This document shows positions 6,888 through 10,079 of a stretch of 10,079 nt of DNA, piece by piece. The stretch is taken from NCBI RefSeq assembly GCF_030271215.1, contig NZ_JASNGB010000107.1:1-10079 (forward strand). The letters run 5' to 3'. Source of the stretch: Deinococcus rhizophilus. GTDB lineage: Bacteria > Deinococcota > Deinococci > Deinococcales > Deinococcaceae. The first letter of the stretch is position 1. The number at the start of each line of letters is the position of its first letter. Position numbers and translations under genes: made by a program. The notes under the pieces were generated by a model, which worked only from the letters and a program-made list of their open reading frames with translations, was not told the origin of the DNA and ran no database searches.

Positions 6888-6917
6888 GGGGAGTCATCAC
6901 AAGAGGGAAGGGTCGAC
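6740..6917 (+). ncRNA. Predicted omegaRNA (reRNA) of the TnpB element with downstream guide segment
   Basis: This is inferred from the family. TnpB scaffold RNAs come from the 3' part of tnpB plus the right end, and the guide is the flanking DNA just past the right end. Here the right-end hairpin is 6872-6891, the element probably ends near 6900, and 6901-6917 (AAGAGGGAAGGGTCGAC) would be the start of the guide. The 5' boundary is a guess; no promoter was found inside tnpB. Confidence 0.35.
6872..6891 (+). repeat. Right-end hairpin of the IS200/IS605 element
   Basis: CCCCCTAC-TTCA-GTAGGGGG is a perfect 8-bp stem with the same TTCA loop as the left-end hairpin at 5224-5243. The tnpB stop codon TAG (6885-6887) is part of the descending arm. 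It is probably both a TnpA binding site and part of the omegaRNA scaffold. Confidence 0.75.
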
Positions 6918-6961
6918 GGCCAAAAGAAAGCCCCTGCTGGGGCAGGGGCTTTCTTTTGGCC
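6918..6961. terminator. Strong bidirectional intrinsic terminator between tnpB and the lipoprotein gene
   Basis: The arms 6918-6937 and 6942-6961 are perfectly complementary over 20 bp, with a 4-nt TGGG loop. The GC-rich core (GCCCCTGC/GCAGGGGC) is flanked by A4GA3 on one side and T3CT4 on the other, so a U-tract follows the core stem in both directions. It lies 19 bp beyond the lipoprotein stop (minus strand) and just past the IS right end. It was probably the native terminator of the lipoprotein gene and also ends transcripts leaving tnpB. Confidence 0.9.
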
Positions 6962-6980
6962 GCGAGGACCAGCTGCAGGC

Positions 6981-10038
<3,058 letters not shown>

Positions 10039-10040
<2 letters not shown>

Positions 10041-10079
10041 CTGACATCTTGCAGTTTTAGAAAAGGCTGTCTGGAACGC
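10039..10079 (+). mobile_element. Partial end of an insertion sequence related to the one at the left edge (runs off the right edge)
   Basis: AACTGACATCTTGCAGTTT (10039-10057) matches 25-43 of the minus strand at 18 of 19 positions; the following 22 bases differ. It begins exactly where the lipoprotein signal peptide should be. It is read as one terminus of an IS extending to the right. Family and boundary to within a few bases are undetermined. Confidence 0.55.

Larger units (their letters stand above)
5208..6900 (+). mobile_element. IS200/IS605-family insertion sequence carrying tnpA and tnpB (ISDra2-like organisation)
   Basis: The element is about 1.69 kb, has no terminal inverted repeats, and carries tnpA then tnpB on the same strand, overlapping by 11 bp. 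This is the IS605 layout (ISDra2 of D. radiodurans is about 1.74 kb). The ends are marked by subterminal hairpins at 5224-5243 (left) and 6872-6891 (right), both with a TTCA loop. TnpA recognises such hairpins as single strands. All catalytic residues of both proteins are present, so the copy looks potentially active. The exact left and right cleavage points, and hence the target pentamer or tetramer, could not be fixed from one copy; an error of about 10 bp at the left and a few bp at the right is likely. It sits between the transporter operon and the lipoprotein terminator and interrupts no visible gene. Confidence 0.85.

Overview
The window is GC-rich and best fits a Deinococcus-like bacterium. 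This is an inference from the high GC content, an ISDra2-type tnpA/tnpB element, and a large surface lipoprotein with DUF11-like repeats. No rRNA, tRNA or CRISPR array is visible.

Layout: (1) Positions 1-43 look like the end of an insertion sequence (IS) that cuts into the next gene. (2) 38-1138 (-) is a DnaG-type primase-like protein with an intact CHC2 zinc finger. Its TOPRIM domain is cut off after the first catalytic motif, so it is probably dead. It looks like replication-gene baggage from a plasmid, phage or integrative element. (3) 1308-4978 (+) is a complete four-gene ABC importer operon for an osmoprotectant of the glycine-betaine/choline type. It has the same gene order as E. coli osmF(yehZ)-yehY-yehX-yehW: binding protein, large permease, ATPase, small permease. 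The last three genes are tightly packed, with start/stop overlaps of 4 bp. (4) The same perfect 18-bp palindrome occurs on both sides of this operon (1174-1191 and 5075-5092). (5) About 5208-6900 (+) is an apparently intact IS200/IS605-family element. It has a TnpA HUH-tyrosine transposase, a TnpB RuvC nuclease with all catalytic and zinc residues, and end hairpins with the same TTCA loop. An omegaRNA is expected from the tnpB 3' end and the right end. (6) 6918-6961 is a perfect 20-bp-stem bidirectional terminator. (7) 6981-10040 (-) is a large surface lipoprotein whose signal peptide has been replaced by sequence resembling the same IS end seen at position 1-43. (8) 10039-10079 is that second IS end.

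The two window ends share a 19-base motif (18/19 identical) in inverted orientation, and each interrupts a gene. The window is therefore probably a segment between two copies, or two related copies, of one IS. Only the transporter operon and the tnpA/tnpB element look fully functional. I found no convincing new multi-gene system. The most interesting loose ends are the palindrome pair around the transporter, the paired IS ends, and the short space between the TnpB element's right end and the terminator, which would be about the length of a TnpB guide.
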